Source: Marsupella aquatica (taxonomy: Eukaryota; Marchantiophyta). From it: DNA of 64,000 nucleotides. Every line of letters starts with the position of its first letter. Position 1 is the first letter of the stretch. The notes beneath the pieces were generated by a model, which did not search any database, was not told where the DNA came from, and was given only the letters and a program-made list of their open reading frames with translations. The stretch is taken from positions 20,584,001 through 20,648,000 of the forward strand of contig OZ316897.1 in NCBI GenBank assembly GCA_973895155.1, given 5' to 3'. A program made the translations under genes and the position numbers. This document shows positions 44,887 through 56,553 of the stretch, in pieces.

Positions 44887-46634
44887 GTTGCAAGTCCCTG
44901 TAACGAATCTGCAGATAGATGTGAAACCCAGAAAAGTTGGTTTTGATTGATGCAACAACTATTTCTACGAATGTCCTGTGTGGTGGTGGATATCGTTCTC
45001 TGAGCATATCTCACACGAAGTTCCTGAAATCCACTTTGAAATTCTTGCGTTCAATACTACATCCTAAGTCTCCAAGGTTCCAAAGCTTCTGTGATTCTTT
45101 TGCAGACACTGCCTGAATGAAGACTATTTGCCCCCAGGGTACGTTACCCTTGTAGCACATATGACACCTTATTACAAAGGAAATCACATTTCTGCTGATA
45201 AAGACATCTTAGTTCCGCAGAAAAGAGTATGTGCTGACGGGCATTGGAGATTCTAAGAACATTGGAGGGGCTCGTTCACAAGCTTCAACTAGTACTTGAA
45301 TAACCCATGCTATCTGCACTCTTTGGGTGACCAGTCAAGGGGCTCCTATCAAGAAACTTTCGCAAGCAGAGAGAGAGAGAGAATTACAGTAGGTACACAC
45401 GTCTGTACTGCAGCAGGCCACCGGTTCCTCAATCCACCAACTTCGTGCGGAAGTCTTCGAGCGCACAGCAAGAATGGCCCTCAGTCGACCAGGATGGCGT
45501 CATAAACACGTTATGCTGGGCTAACAAGAACACAAAACTCACAGCGATCGAAATCTCAGAGGAACACGAAAAGAATGGACTCCCGCACCCGCCCATGCGA
45601 GCAGAGACAGAGGAAGAATAGAACTTTATGATGGGAAGAAGGCAATGGGGACCGAGAAGAACTCCAGCGTGTTATGGAGGCCAACCAGGATATATGCAGA
45701 ATCCGCTCCTCCCGAACCTACAGTAGAATGTGCCCTTAGTGCGCAAGTGCCCTTAGTGCGCTTTCAATGGGACCCCTCGTGCCCATGACGAAAGCTATGT
45801 GGTCACAAAAAGCTGAACAAAAAGGTATGTGACAATAAAATATTGACAATACTGTGGACAATAGGGTTTGGGCCATTTCGGGCCCACATTACAAGTCCCC
45901 CCCCCCCAACGAGCTGTTTCCTTGTGCTTTCAGCTTCTCTATTCCATTTCCCGGTCAACGCACTTTATATGCACCATCATTATCTGCAACGAGTACCATA
46001 CTCGTAGTTGTTTCGTTTCCATATGCATGATGATTCAAATGATTCGTCACTGAGTGTGACACTCAGGCGGAGAGCTCAAATGAGAGCTCAAGTGACGACG
46101 ATGAGAGCATGAGAACTTGGGTGAGACAGAGCTCGGATGAGGGCTTGAATTTGACAATTTACAAAGATTTTGAGACTGCAATGATGGGCAAGTGAGCTTG
46201 GCCTGGCTTGACTGCAATTGAGGCGATTGTAGAGCTTTCATCTTTTGAACTGTGGCTGATAAACCTGCTTGACCGTCGGTACGGGACTCACGAATGAGAC
46301 TTTTGTCGCACGTTTGAGTTTGGAGTTTGAAGGTTGTCATAATGATTACCGTGAAGGTTCTGAAGCTCATGTTACCAGCGTAGTCATCACCCAATCAATA
46401 GGAACATTGTACTGAGGAGTTACGTATCTATAATTTGGGGTGTTTATGTCAGTCCTGGGTTTCGGCCTGTATAGTTGGTATCCAGGTTACTGGACTCCTG
46501 AATATGATTTCGATCTCAATCTTATGCAAAGTCAGTTCGTTAGAATCTTATGCAAAAATCCTATGCAAAATGCTAGCTTGAGATGGCGTGCAACAGGCTG
46601 AGCTGAGAAAAGTGTCAAGATTCCTGTGAAATCG
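44887..46634. other. Shared upstream region of the HeLo-like and TPR genes
   Basis: No exon is recognised. A poly-C run occurs at about 45897-45907, and the palindrome CTACAGTAG at 45718-45726. Presumably both promoters lie here. Confidence 0.5.
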
Positions 46635-47594
46635 ATGGACGAGAATCTCAGAAGCGGTTTGGGGGTTAAGGAATTTGCATCCCACAGCCATGAGGAGGTT
46701 GTCCATTCTGTTGATGGTGAGAATGTCGACGACCCCATCAGAAAGGTGAAGGAGGATGAGAGCAACGCAGTGGAAGAGACAATTGATGTGCAGCAGCCCT
46801 GTGGAGAGGACGTGGACCTGGATGTAGTACTGGCACTAGGTACAGAGTGCCTTGATGGCACAGTTGAAGGCAGCTTGGAGGAGCTTCAAGAGGCCAAAAT
46901 GTTACTTGTTAACTGCATGAGCCTGATCTGTGAGCACAGGAACCAATTGGAATCCAGATCTGATCTTCGAACAAAGATTGTCGACTTTGCTTCAAGGTTT
47001 ATGTATGTCCTCTTCCGCCTCGGAGATTACGAGGAATGCATTCGTTGGTTCTACATGGGGATAGGTACAAAGGATGGGTTGGAAGGAGCTCTTGAAAGCT
47101 CCGGTAGCGTGCACTACAACGTTGCCATATCCTTCCTGAAGACAGCTGACGTCAGACCTGATCGACAGAGGCTACAGGATTTGATCTGCAGAGCAATCCA
47201 CCACTTGAACAGGACTTGCGTTATCCAAGTGGAGGACTTTCATAGCCTGCTCAAGCTGCAAAATAAAGTTACGCTCGAAGCGACCGGGATCATAGCCGTC
47301 ACACTGGGGCGTTTATTGTTGGTGCCCGGAGAGATGTTTGAGAAGCTGCTTGGAACGCCTTACAGCCATTTCACAAAGCAGCAAGTTGTACATTTGCTGG
47401 ACGAAGTTCTTGTGTCAGCGGTAGTCATGAAAGTGAAGGGTTGGCTTGCCGAAGCAGAAGTCGTCCTGAGAATGGGATTGACATTTGTGTCAAATATTGA
47501 AGATCAGGAAATGAGGGATCGGTTTTTTGAATCTATTCAGACAGCGTTCCGCAATTCCTACGAATCTACATACCAGAATCCCAAGATCCATGAG
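46635..47594 (+). CDS. TPR-type helical protein, N-terminal paralogue lacking the CHAT domain
   Basis: Open from ATG 46635 for 320 codons to a GAG|GTATGA donor (or a stop six bases later). The sequence parallels residues about 75-400 of the next gene, for example EHRNQLESRSDLRTKI, DYEECIRWFYMGIGTKD and a WLAEAEVVLRMGL helix. No CHAT protease region follows before the second gene. It may be a truncated tandem duplicate or an alternative first exon. Acceptor GATGCAG at about 48450 would restore frame if it spliced into the next gene, producing a protein with two such domains. I cannot tell which. Confidence 0.7.
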
Positions 47595-48137
47595 GTATGA
47601 ACATTTTCTAAGACGCAATATTCATATTTTGTGGAGTTCACAAAAGGAACGAGAACCGATTCCTTTTCGCTCCCACTTGTTTGTAATTTGAAATTGAAGC
47701 CCAGAAGGACTTCCATGTTCGACAAACGCTCGAATCGATTTCGCAACCGGAATCGACCTCAACAAAACCCCTTTTCTACTGGGATCGTACACTTTAAACT
47801 CGCGATACAAGTATCACAAAACAACAAGATAGTTTCTGAAGCATTCTCAACTCTCGAGGACTGTTAGAGATATTAATTCATTGGAATGATTTTTCGAGAA
47901 GATACAAACGAAACCACAAGCAATAATTTTGGTTTTACATCAAGGGAGATATCGAAGATCAAGGCATGCTACTTAAAATGCAAGTTAATTTGCTGAATGA
48001 GTATCTTCAAATTGATGTTGTCAATGTAAGTAATATACGTGTAAGAAAAGCTTGATTGCATTTGAGTTGGTACAATGTGTGCGGAACAGTTGATGTGCTG
48101 CAAACTTTGAAGCTCTCAGTAGTATACTCTTCGGTTT
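47595..48137. other. Gap between tandem TPR genes
   Basis: Short frames only. It may be an intron or the promoter of the second gene. Confidence 0.5.
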
Positions 48138-51100
48138 ATGTTTTACATTTCAGTCCCGCTAACAAACGGTTCTTTTTATTCCAAGAATTCCTCAAAAGGA
48201 AAAGCAGATGGGTTGCTGATAGCGGCGAGCATCGTAATTAGACAGAATACATATTTGATGCAACACTTCTCAACATCGAAGCGTCCTAGATATCCAGTGT
48301 CTTATCCAATGCAATGGGCTGTCTTCAATGTGCAGATTGAGCTGAGAAAAGCATTGCAATCGAACTTTGTGGAATCGACGAACAAGAATTTCAAAAGTGC
48401 TGGGGCTGGGACAGAAATTGCATCCACCAGTAGCAGTGCTGAGATGCAGCAGCCCTGCGGAGACGAGATGAAGCTGGAGGTAGTTCTAAGGCTAGGTCAA
48501 GAGTGCCTTAATCTCACAGGTGAAGGCAGCTCGGAGGAGCTTCAGGTGGACAAAATGTTACTCATTCACTACATGAGCCTGATCGTTGAGCACAGGAACC
48601 AATTGGATTCCAGGTGTGATCTTCAGACCAAGATTGGCGACTTTGCTTCAAGGTTTTTGTATCTCCTCTTCCGTCTTGAAGATTACGAGGAATGCATTCG
48701 TTGGTACGACATGGGGATAGGTACAAAGGATGCGTTAAAAGCAGCTCTAGAAGCCTCTAGTAGCGTGCAGTACAACGTTGCCATCTCTTTCCTCAAGAGA
48801 TCTGTTGGCAGTGATGATCTACAGAGGGTGAAAATAGATGAGGTTAATAAATGTTATATGGAGAGAGGAATGCACTGTTTGGTTCTATGTTGCAACTTAC
48901 AAGTGAAGGACTTTGACACCCTTGTCTTCGAGCCAAGAAGCGAAGTGGGCGTTTGTGTAGGTACAGGAGTGTATGCTACGATGGGAAATGTAGTGTTGGT
49001 GCCCGAATCAGAGTTGTTTCAGAAGCTGCTTGGGAAGCCTTGCAATGATTTCACGGACCAGCAATTGGAACAATTACTGAACGAAGTCATGGTGTCAACG
49101 ACAGAAATGCAGGACAAGGGTTGGCTTGTAGAAGCAGAAGCCGTACTGAAAATGGGGTTGACGTTTGCGTCAAAAATCGAACGTCAGGAAATGAGTCATT
49201 GGTTTCTTGATTGTGTTCTGCAACAGCTTCGCAGACTTTACCGATTTAGAGGCGAGTATCAGATGGCTGCTGAGACATTTCAGCTGTCGAATTACTCTCA
49301 GAAAGGTTCTAAATTTAAGGAAAGACAACTGAGGGAGTCCGAGAGAGCAGAGGAATGGTCAATTGCAGGTGATCACAATCAAGCCATAAATATAATAACC
49401 GCAGCATGTTCTTCCGTCGATGCCGGTGATGCTCGGGACGTTTCCCTTCCAAATGAAGACTGGAAGCTTGAAGCTCATCTGAAATTCACATATGGTAGAA
49501 TCCTTGAAAGGGCAGGGCGCACAGATGAGGCTATCAAGCAGATGGAAGAAGCTGAAGCTCTTTTTTTTACTTTCGACTACAACGGTGACAGTGATGAGCT
49601 CAATAATGATTTATTGCGCTTACTGGATTTTTATGGACATGTTAACATTGAATCTGCACTATCTCTCATCAACCTCATTGACCCTGTCATGTCAAGGCCT
49701 GAATGCAAAGTTCACTTTAAAGAGTTCTGGAGGAAAGAAAAAGGCATATTTAAGTATCGAATCTATGATCGAGATGATGCTGCCAAGTGCTGGATAGATG
49801 CGGAGTCGGTTCAACCGGATCCTTCGTCTGATGATTCAGGGAGTGATGACGACATAGAGAATGAAGATAATTCATCTGAGAAGCTATATAAAAAGTATGA
49901 ATACAAGTTTTGCGGCAAATGCAAAGGAAAACATGTCTTGGACCCTACGTCTCATTTGGCGACGTTGTGCTCCTTAGCTAGGTGTAGATGGAAAAATATT
50001 AAGGAAGCCCTTGAGGCTCTTGATGCTGCACTAAAAGTAGTGTATCGCCGAAAGAAAGGAAGCCCTAGTCACTTGGTAGAAGTTTGCATGCTTCAAGGAG
50101 CCTTGTTCTTTGAGCATAGGCAAGCAGAGGCAGTGGAGGCGTATGAGAGGGCCGTGGAGATTTTGCGGGAAATGAATCAAAACTCCGATAAGATACGAAG
50201 TCGCTTGTCAATTTGCTATGGGATGCAAGCGCGGGTGAAGTTGGCAGAAGGAAGCCTTGATGATGGTCTTGATTTAATTCAGAAGGCTGCACCAGTAATG
50301 GAGAAGGAGAATCCTGGAGAAAACTATTATCTTCAAGCGATGGCACTCCGATTGCAAGATCAAGTTGCGGAGGCTGCAGCTTTGGGGCAAATGGCTTTTA
50401 AGGAGTTGATGAAAACGGAGCAATTAAAACCGTTCCAAACTCATATGGCTGAGAGTGCTTGGATCAGGACTTTTGAGAACAGTACTCTTCTAGAGGTACT
50501 CCAGTTCAATGAGAGGACCTCGTATTTTGGTATGAGGAATACCAGAGATGCCTTGATCTGGGCTGAAAGAAGCCGGACGCGGCTGTATATGCGCCATACC
50601 GAGGATCAGCCTTCCGTTGTCTCCTCGACATGTGAGCTATTTGATTTCCAATATGAGCATGCTGAGGAGTTACTAGGGGATGCCGTACTGATGTGTGGAC
50701 GAGAAACAAAAATCATCTCCTACTCTTACTGTAAAATAACCAAGTTTCTATTCTGCTACCTAGTGTTTGAAGGAGACGATCGGAACATCAGGGTACATTG
50801 TGAACCAGTGCCTGTCCCTTTGGTCCTTAATCAGCTGTGGGCCAAAAGGGGAACGTCGAATGAACCAGAGCCGACATTAGAGCAGCTTGTTGATAAAGCT
50901 GTGACTGCGATCAAAGCCACGGACCCGCGCAAGCTGAGGCCAAAGAAGGATTCTATCGAGGATAATAGGAAATGTGGCACAGAGAAACATGCCAAAAACC
51001 TGTTGAGCATCCTTCATTCCATTTTACTCAAACCTATTCTAACAAATCATAAATATCACGATTTTGTTGCGAAGCAGTTGCGCGATCATTGTAAACATCT

Positions 51101-52135
51101 GGTGATCTCCCCACAAGGATTTTTATCCAAGGTTCCGTTTGGCGCCCTTTTCGATGAAGCTCAAGGAGAATTTCTAATTCAGCAGATAACAGTCTGTGTA
51201 ATTCCTTCTATTCGCACTCTGCATCGCTGCTTTCAGAACCACGCTGGTTTTGAAAAGGGATGGAAGGATTTGGAGCATCCGTTTGTTGCAGGTAATCCAA
51301 CGCCAATGGGAGCAGGACTTAAAGCTCTTCCTTTTGCAGCCGTAGAAGCTGAAAAGGTTGCGAAGATCCTTGATGGCGCTCAACTATTTTCAGGCGAAAA
51401 GATGACAAAATCTGCTGCTGTCAAAGGTTTGAGTCGTAGCCAAGTGGTTTTATTGTCGTCCCACGGAATCGTAAACTCCTCTTACCCTCAAGGTGCTCTG
51501 GTGCTCAAGAAATCGGACACTTGTCCATCCAGCAAATTTGAGGAGACCCTCAGTCCAGCTGATATTCTTGCGATGCCAGGAAACATCCTTGCAGGGCTCG
51601 TAGTTTTGAGTGCTTGCGAGTCAGGACTAGGTACAGTCACACAAGCTGAAGGTGTGCTTGGACTCGGTCGTGCTATTCTGCAAAAAGGCGCTGTTACCAC
51701 AGTTCTCACCCTCTGGAAGGTCGACGACTCAGCGACCACGGATCTTATCACTGGTAAGTGCACTTTTCAGCACCCAAAGTGTCATTGAAATTGCTCTGCT
51801 TAAACATCCTATATGGTCATTACAACCGTGAAAGGTCAAGTCTCAGCCTCTAGTTATGTACATGTATGTTTTACTCATACACATAATCAACTGAGTCGAA
51901 TTTGCCTGAAATGGTAGGAATGTTCGAGAACTTGCGCCTAGGGTGGACAGTGCCACAATCATTACAAGCAAGCATGGTGAAGATGATCGACGACAAAAGA
52001 ACATTGTATGAGTGGGCGCCCTTGATTACGATGGGTTCCCCGAAATTGCGGTTACCAAGGTATTCTTCCACGTCGTTTGAATTCGTTTCTACAATAACAG
52101 CAGAGATTCAATCGACACCCCCAGTGCATCCTTAA
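48138..52135 (+). CDS. TPR-CHAT protein with intact caspase-like His/Cys pair
   Basis: CHAT domains are caspase-fold peptidases often joined to TPR repeats; bacterial TPR-CHAT enzymes act in immunity and cell death. A single open exon runs from 48138 (ATG; 48312 is an alternative) to a donor, ACTG|GTAAGT, at about 51754. TPR-like helices fill most of residues 100-830, with an acidic insert and a CGKC motif near 575-600. The CHAT domain has VISPQGFLSKVPFGALFD, then His1109 in LLSSHG and Cys1160 in VLSACESGLG, the expected catalytic dyad, followed by GAVTTVLTLWKVDD. The last exon probably covers about 51896-52135 (LYEWAPLITMGSPKLRL corresponds to the final CHAT strand), but its acceptor does not give a clean phase, so a small exon may be missing. 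The ATG used by the paralogue is ACG here, hence the longer N-terminus. Confidence 0.85.
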
Positions 52136-55016
52136 TGTTGGTACCCAGTACCTTCAAAATATGTGTGTTTTCTTTTGAGGTTCCTTGTTATTCTCATACA
52201 TTACTCTTCTTATACATTACTCGTAGGTTCTGATCGAAAAGCGAATCTATGAGGTTTGCATAGACCTCCATTAATTTCAATGTCAAACAGGATCGTTCAT
52301 ATATGAAACTAGGGACAGGTGTGTCTGTGTGTGCGCGTGCGCATTCCAAGTATGTACATAATTTAAATATATATACGTTAAATTTCTGCCTGTGAAACGG
52401 CACAGAACCGACCTCCTGAGATCACCTGTTCTTGGTCCACGATAATCTGTAATAAACATGAATACATGATCAGCGACTCAAAGAGCAATGCTTTCCAGCC
52501 AGCTATTGTTATGAATTTTCAGTGGACTTCATCAGTGTAGTAAATTCCGGGAGTTAGTAATTCTCATCCTCCATGCGTTGGATCAACAGATAGAGATTAA
52601 AAAATGGTTCTAAATCGGATAATGGAGGCGAGACAAGATAAATGGTTGAATCGTGATCGAGCAATCAACGAAACATAGGCACGATTTGCAGATGGCTCTC
52701 GTCACTAAGGTAGTTTCGCAATATTGAATGAACACATCAAAACGATCTCAAACTCGGCCATTAAACCAGGGAATTGCGTGACAGCACAACTTGATTTTGC
52801 ATACTTTGCTAACTCCTCGCTCAACCTCCAATCTAGTTTAGGCAACAATCAATCAAAGACCGCTGTTGCTTTCCGAGTACTGCTAAAAGCCAACCTTGGG
52901 ATCGTCCTTCAAAATCATACACTTTTTCCCACAAACCACGACATCTACACTCCGCCAGCGCAGACAGAAGGTCGACTTATTCACAATATACATGATGGCC
53001 AAAAGACGCACACAAACGCTGAATGACGATGACTCCGCTGACTGCAGATGCAGAAGCGCAGCATCAAGAACGCGCCAAGTACAACCTTCCGGCCCTCCTA
53101 TCACACACTCGCCAGGACGCATCACAAGAACCCTTCGCCAAATCGAATTCATTTCTCTCTCGTCATTCCCAATCGTCCTTACAACACTACCAAATAATCC
53201 TTCAAGAGAGACAAAAACACGAGCAGAACTCTACCTCCACTCTCCTGCACACTACACTCGATTAATTCTTAACGAAAACAAGAACTAATGAATCCAGGAT
53301 AAACCCCGTGCTGTACACAACACGGAGGAAATCGCCCTGATTGTTCTTCTGACGGTGGTTTCCGTAAATTTCGCTGACGTTGCTCTCTCCCACGGATCGA
53401 GCTAGCTTTCGATCTAGAACCGGCGGAGCGCGCGCCATCCAAGCAGTTGACATATATAATGTCGTCGTTGGTAAATTTGAGCACAGTCCAACGACTTAAT
53501 TGCTCGTCCCCCGATTGGAGATGTTGTGTCCAGTTCGCGGCAGCTATAGACGTTGGCCTATCTATCGATGATAAGTTTTTGAACCATCGGTATTCAACCC
53601 TCAACGTTATCGAATCCTCTATCACAGTCCGTTGAACATGAATTTCCGTGCGTCAGTTCGTTGGCCAGAATTCAATCGAGTTGGTGTACTGTTGCATTTC
53701 GTTTCGCAGTTGATCATTGTGTGATGCAGAAGATTCGGTTCCGCCGAGGGAGTGTGCAAATTCTCTAGAAGCAGTGGGGTCCATTTTTAACGATTCGTTT
53801 GTGGTCCCGTTTATAAGGGATCCAGTTGTTAAGAGTCGGTGCTGGCATGGTTTGAAAATCTTACTGGCAGGATGTAGAGCGAATGCTGAACCCGTTGGGC
53901 ACAATTTCAAATCGGACCCTTGAGAACGCGCGTCGTTGGATCGTGTGCGAATGTGCAGAATGATGACAACATCAGCTGCAACGCCAGAATTATGCGCTCC
54001 TCCAGCCTTGCAGATTTTGTAGATCGATCACTGGATCACTGCGAGAGACTACTATTTTCCATACTACAGTAGTTACTTAGTCTTTCTGCTCGGTACTGTT
54101 AGCCTTCCGAAATTCATCAGACCCTGAATTGATCCTTTGGCACTTTGGTCTTCTTTCGATGCATTTCACAGCTGGTTGCGTACTTATATTGGGTTTGCGA
54201 AACCACCTCCTCCACGGCGTCTTCACTGCAACGCGTGTGGTCACCTGCGCGTCAATGGAAGAGAACAAAGGTCGCAGTAATTTGGCGACTGAGGCTCCGT
54301 CTCGCACTGATTCGGTTCCCGAGAAGTGAAAGCACTGGTATGGACTCCCGAGAAGTGAAAAGCTTCTCATGAATGAAGCACGCATGAGACCAATTCTCGG
54401 ACATCGAATCTGGGACAACCCAACGGCGAGATCGACACTGTACGAGCGAGGTTCTTGACTGCGTCTTGGCTTCACCTTCGTAATCGCACGTACTGGAATG
54501 TTGAATTCGTAGGAAGCGAGTGTGCACGGTGTACAATTCAAACACGGCGTGAAAAACTCGTGCTCCTTCACAACTTTCGCTTGAGGCCCAGGAGACAGAC
54601 GTTATGATGGGGTTCTCGTTGGGGTTCTCGTTAACATACCAGTGGTTGTTGATCGTGCTGTTGATGGACCTCTCCTCTTTATTGATCCTGTTAGTTCTAT
54701 TCAACAAGTTTCTCTCAGCGTACAATGTGATGAGAAGAAACGCTGTCTCGTGCCGAGGCGATGTCCGGTCCAGACCAAACTTTTGTTGAACTGTATTGCA
54801 CCGTTGCGAGAATACTGTCCATGCTACACTGTCGGCTCCAGTTTGACGCAGCAGAGACAGGTCTCGAGATCATGGTTATCCCGACTGGTGGACATGGCTA
54901 CTGTAGCTTTGCCAGTGGCACCATTCTCCAGGAGGATGCGAGCTTTGCGCTTGTGGCACTCTTTTGGAAGTGCGATGCTGTGCATTCAGCAGTGGCCACT
55001 AAGCATTGGGCTGGTG

Positions 55017-55140
55017 GGAATGCGCTCTGACTAGACATTCGTATATAGCCAAGGAGTTGTATGGAGCTTGGCAATTCAGCAGTGAGGTGGTGGGAATGCC
55101 CTCTAGACATTCGTGTACAGCAATGGAGTTGTATGGAACC
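55017..55140. repeat. About 75-bp diverged tandem duplication
   Basis: Both copies contain GGGAATGC(G/C)CTCT, TAGACATTCGT and GGAGTTGTATGGA. Confidence 0.75.
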
Positions 55141-55396
55141 CTTAGTATAGTCAATTATACTCAACTCTGCAATTTTCTTACAGTAGGTGACCTCCACATC
55201 GCCATTTTTGTGAACCTCTTACTACAGCATTCCATCCGGTTTGTAGTGTGAGTTGGAACCCAAATTAGATACCACGTAGTTTCGTAGTGGCCCAAAATTC
55301 GCTGTGTGGAAGTCAACATAAAACCGTTCTCAGCTAGCAGTGTTTTGTGGTACCCGGACTCAACCCTGGTTTGAAAATGGGTGGACAGTCGATATT

Positions 55397-55504
55397 GGGT
55401 TACAATTTCGTGTATAGAGTATCTGTAGGTGACCTTAGATTGGTTCCAATGGGTTACAATTTCACGTATAGAGTATCTGTAGGTGACCTTAGATTGGTTC
55501 CAAT
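55397..55504. repeat. 54-bp tandem duplication
   Basis: Copies at 55397-55450 and 55451-55504 are nearly identical and begin GGGTTACAATTTC. The unit is a multiple of three and lies within an open frame at 55347-55541, but that frame has no other support. Confidence 0.95.
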
Positions 55505-55668
55505 GAGAATGCTCCTGGACAAAATGTATGGTAGGCTGTAAGTTTTTTATACTACACGTGTATTTGCGTCCATTCTTTCAGACTGCTCCTTCCAATCCTT
55601 TGTTGGTTGCATGGCTTCAAGATATCCAGGTGAATACCGTTAAGAGTTCTCCATCTTAAAGCACGGAT

Positions 55669-55748
55669 GCAATAAGTAAAGAGTCTGTTGGCACAATTGG
55701 CACCGTCGCAATAAGTAAAGAGTCTTTTGGCACACTTCGGCACCGTCT
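55669..55748. repeat. About 40-bp tandem duplication
   Basis: GCAATAAGTAAAGAGTCT and GGCACCGTC occur twice in the same order. Confidence 0.9.
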
Positions 55749-56553
55749 TCAGTAACACTTGGTGAAGGCTTTCGCTTTCACCTATGAACAGCATGTCAGT
55801 TGCTCTTGGTTTTGTGACCTGACTCCCTAGGTCCAATGTTTGACCCAGGTACCCTGGGTCAGGCGTATAAGATTCCTTGTTTGGGACGTTCTAGCTACCT
55901 CGGCATTTGGGCAGCCTCTTGTCAACTCCTGATCCACAAACAAAAGAAAAGTTTTACTCTCATCAGCAAGGTAATATTTCCTTCAAGAATTTTAAGTTGA
56001 GGTAACAGAATCCCATGAAGGGCAAGGGACCGGAAGGTCAGGGGCCTGCCACCGCAGAGACAAACGCTTAGAGAGAAGATTCGTAGGTTATTGGCCTAGA
56101 TATGGTTCCGAAGAGTGATCCCTTTCGGGACGTGTGGGCAAATTGACATACCATTCTGCATTATCAGCACATGAAACAAGTCCTTACTTTTCTAAGCTGA
56201 TTTTATTCCTTTATACCGAACAGAACGTCCAGCTTGTAAATTAAAGCGTAAAGTTCGTGGTCGGCATTTGCTTCTAGAACCTAGCCAACCCTATAATCGT
56301 CCCTTCTCAGCGTGGAAAGCTCGAAAATCAATTCTGCTAAGGTCCTACATAACCCTTCTACCAGTCTCCCCCACTGCTCTCCTGTCTTGCCACCTACATG
56401 CCAAATGGTATCTTGTCATACAGATCATAGGGGGCAGAGGTACAATCTGCAATGCCCATCACCTCCACGTCTACTCACGTCCACTCTGCCATCATCCGCT
56501 TTGGAGGATTCCGCAGGGCTTATGCTCTAGATTCTCCAACGACACTGAACCCT

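Larger units (their letters stand above)
52136..56553. other. Intergenic region with small duplications, no gene recognised
   Basis: Balanced base composition in 53300-54900 gives several overlapping open frames on both strands (for example 54077-54571 minus, 54252-54725 minus, 54642-55034 plus), but none shows a known motif or splice logic. A short hydrophobic frame at 54604-54789 plus is noted without support. Three tandem duplications (55017-55140, 55397-55504, 55669-55748) are listed. Confidence 0.5.

Noticed and set aside
54604-54789. Short hydrophobic open frame as a membrane peptide gene
   Set aside because: Its composition may be chance; there is no homology or regulatory support.
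54077-55034. Overlapping open frames on both strands of 100-160 codons
   Set aside because: No motifs, no splice logic and mutual overlap; they are explained by balanced base composition.
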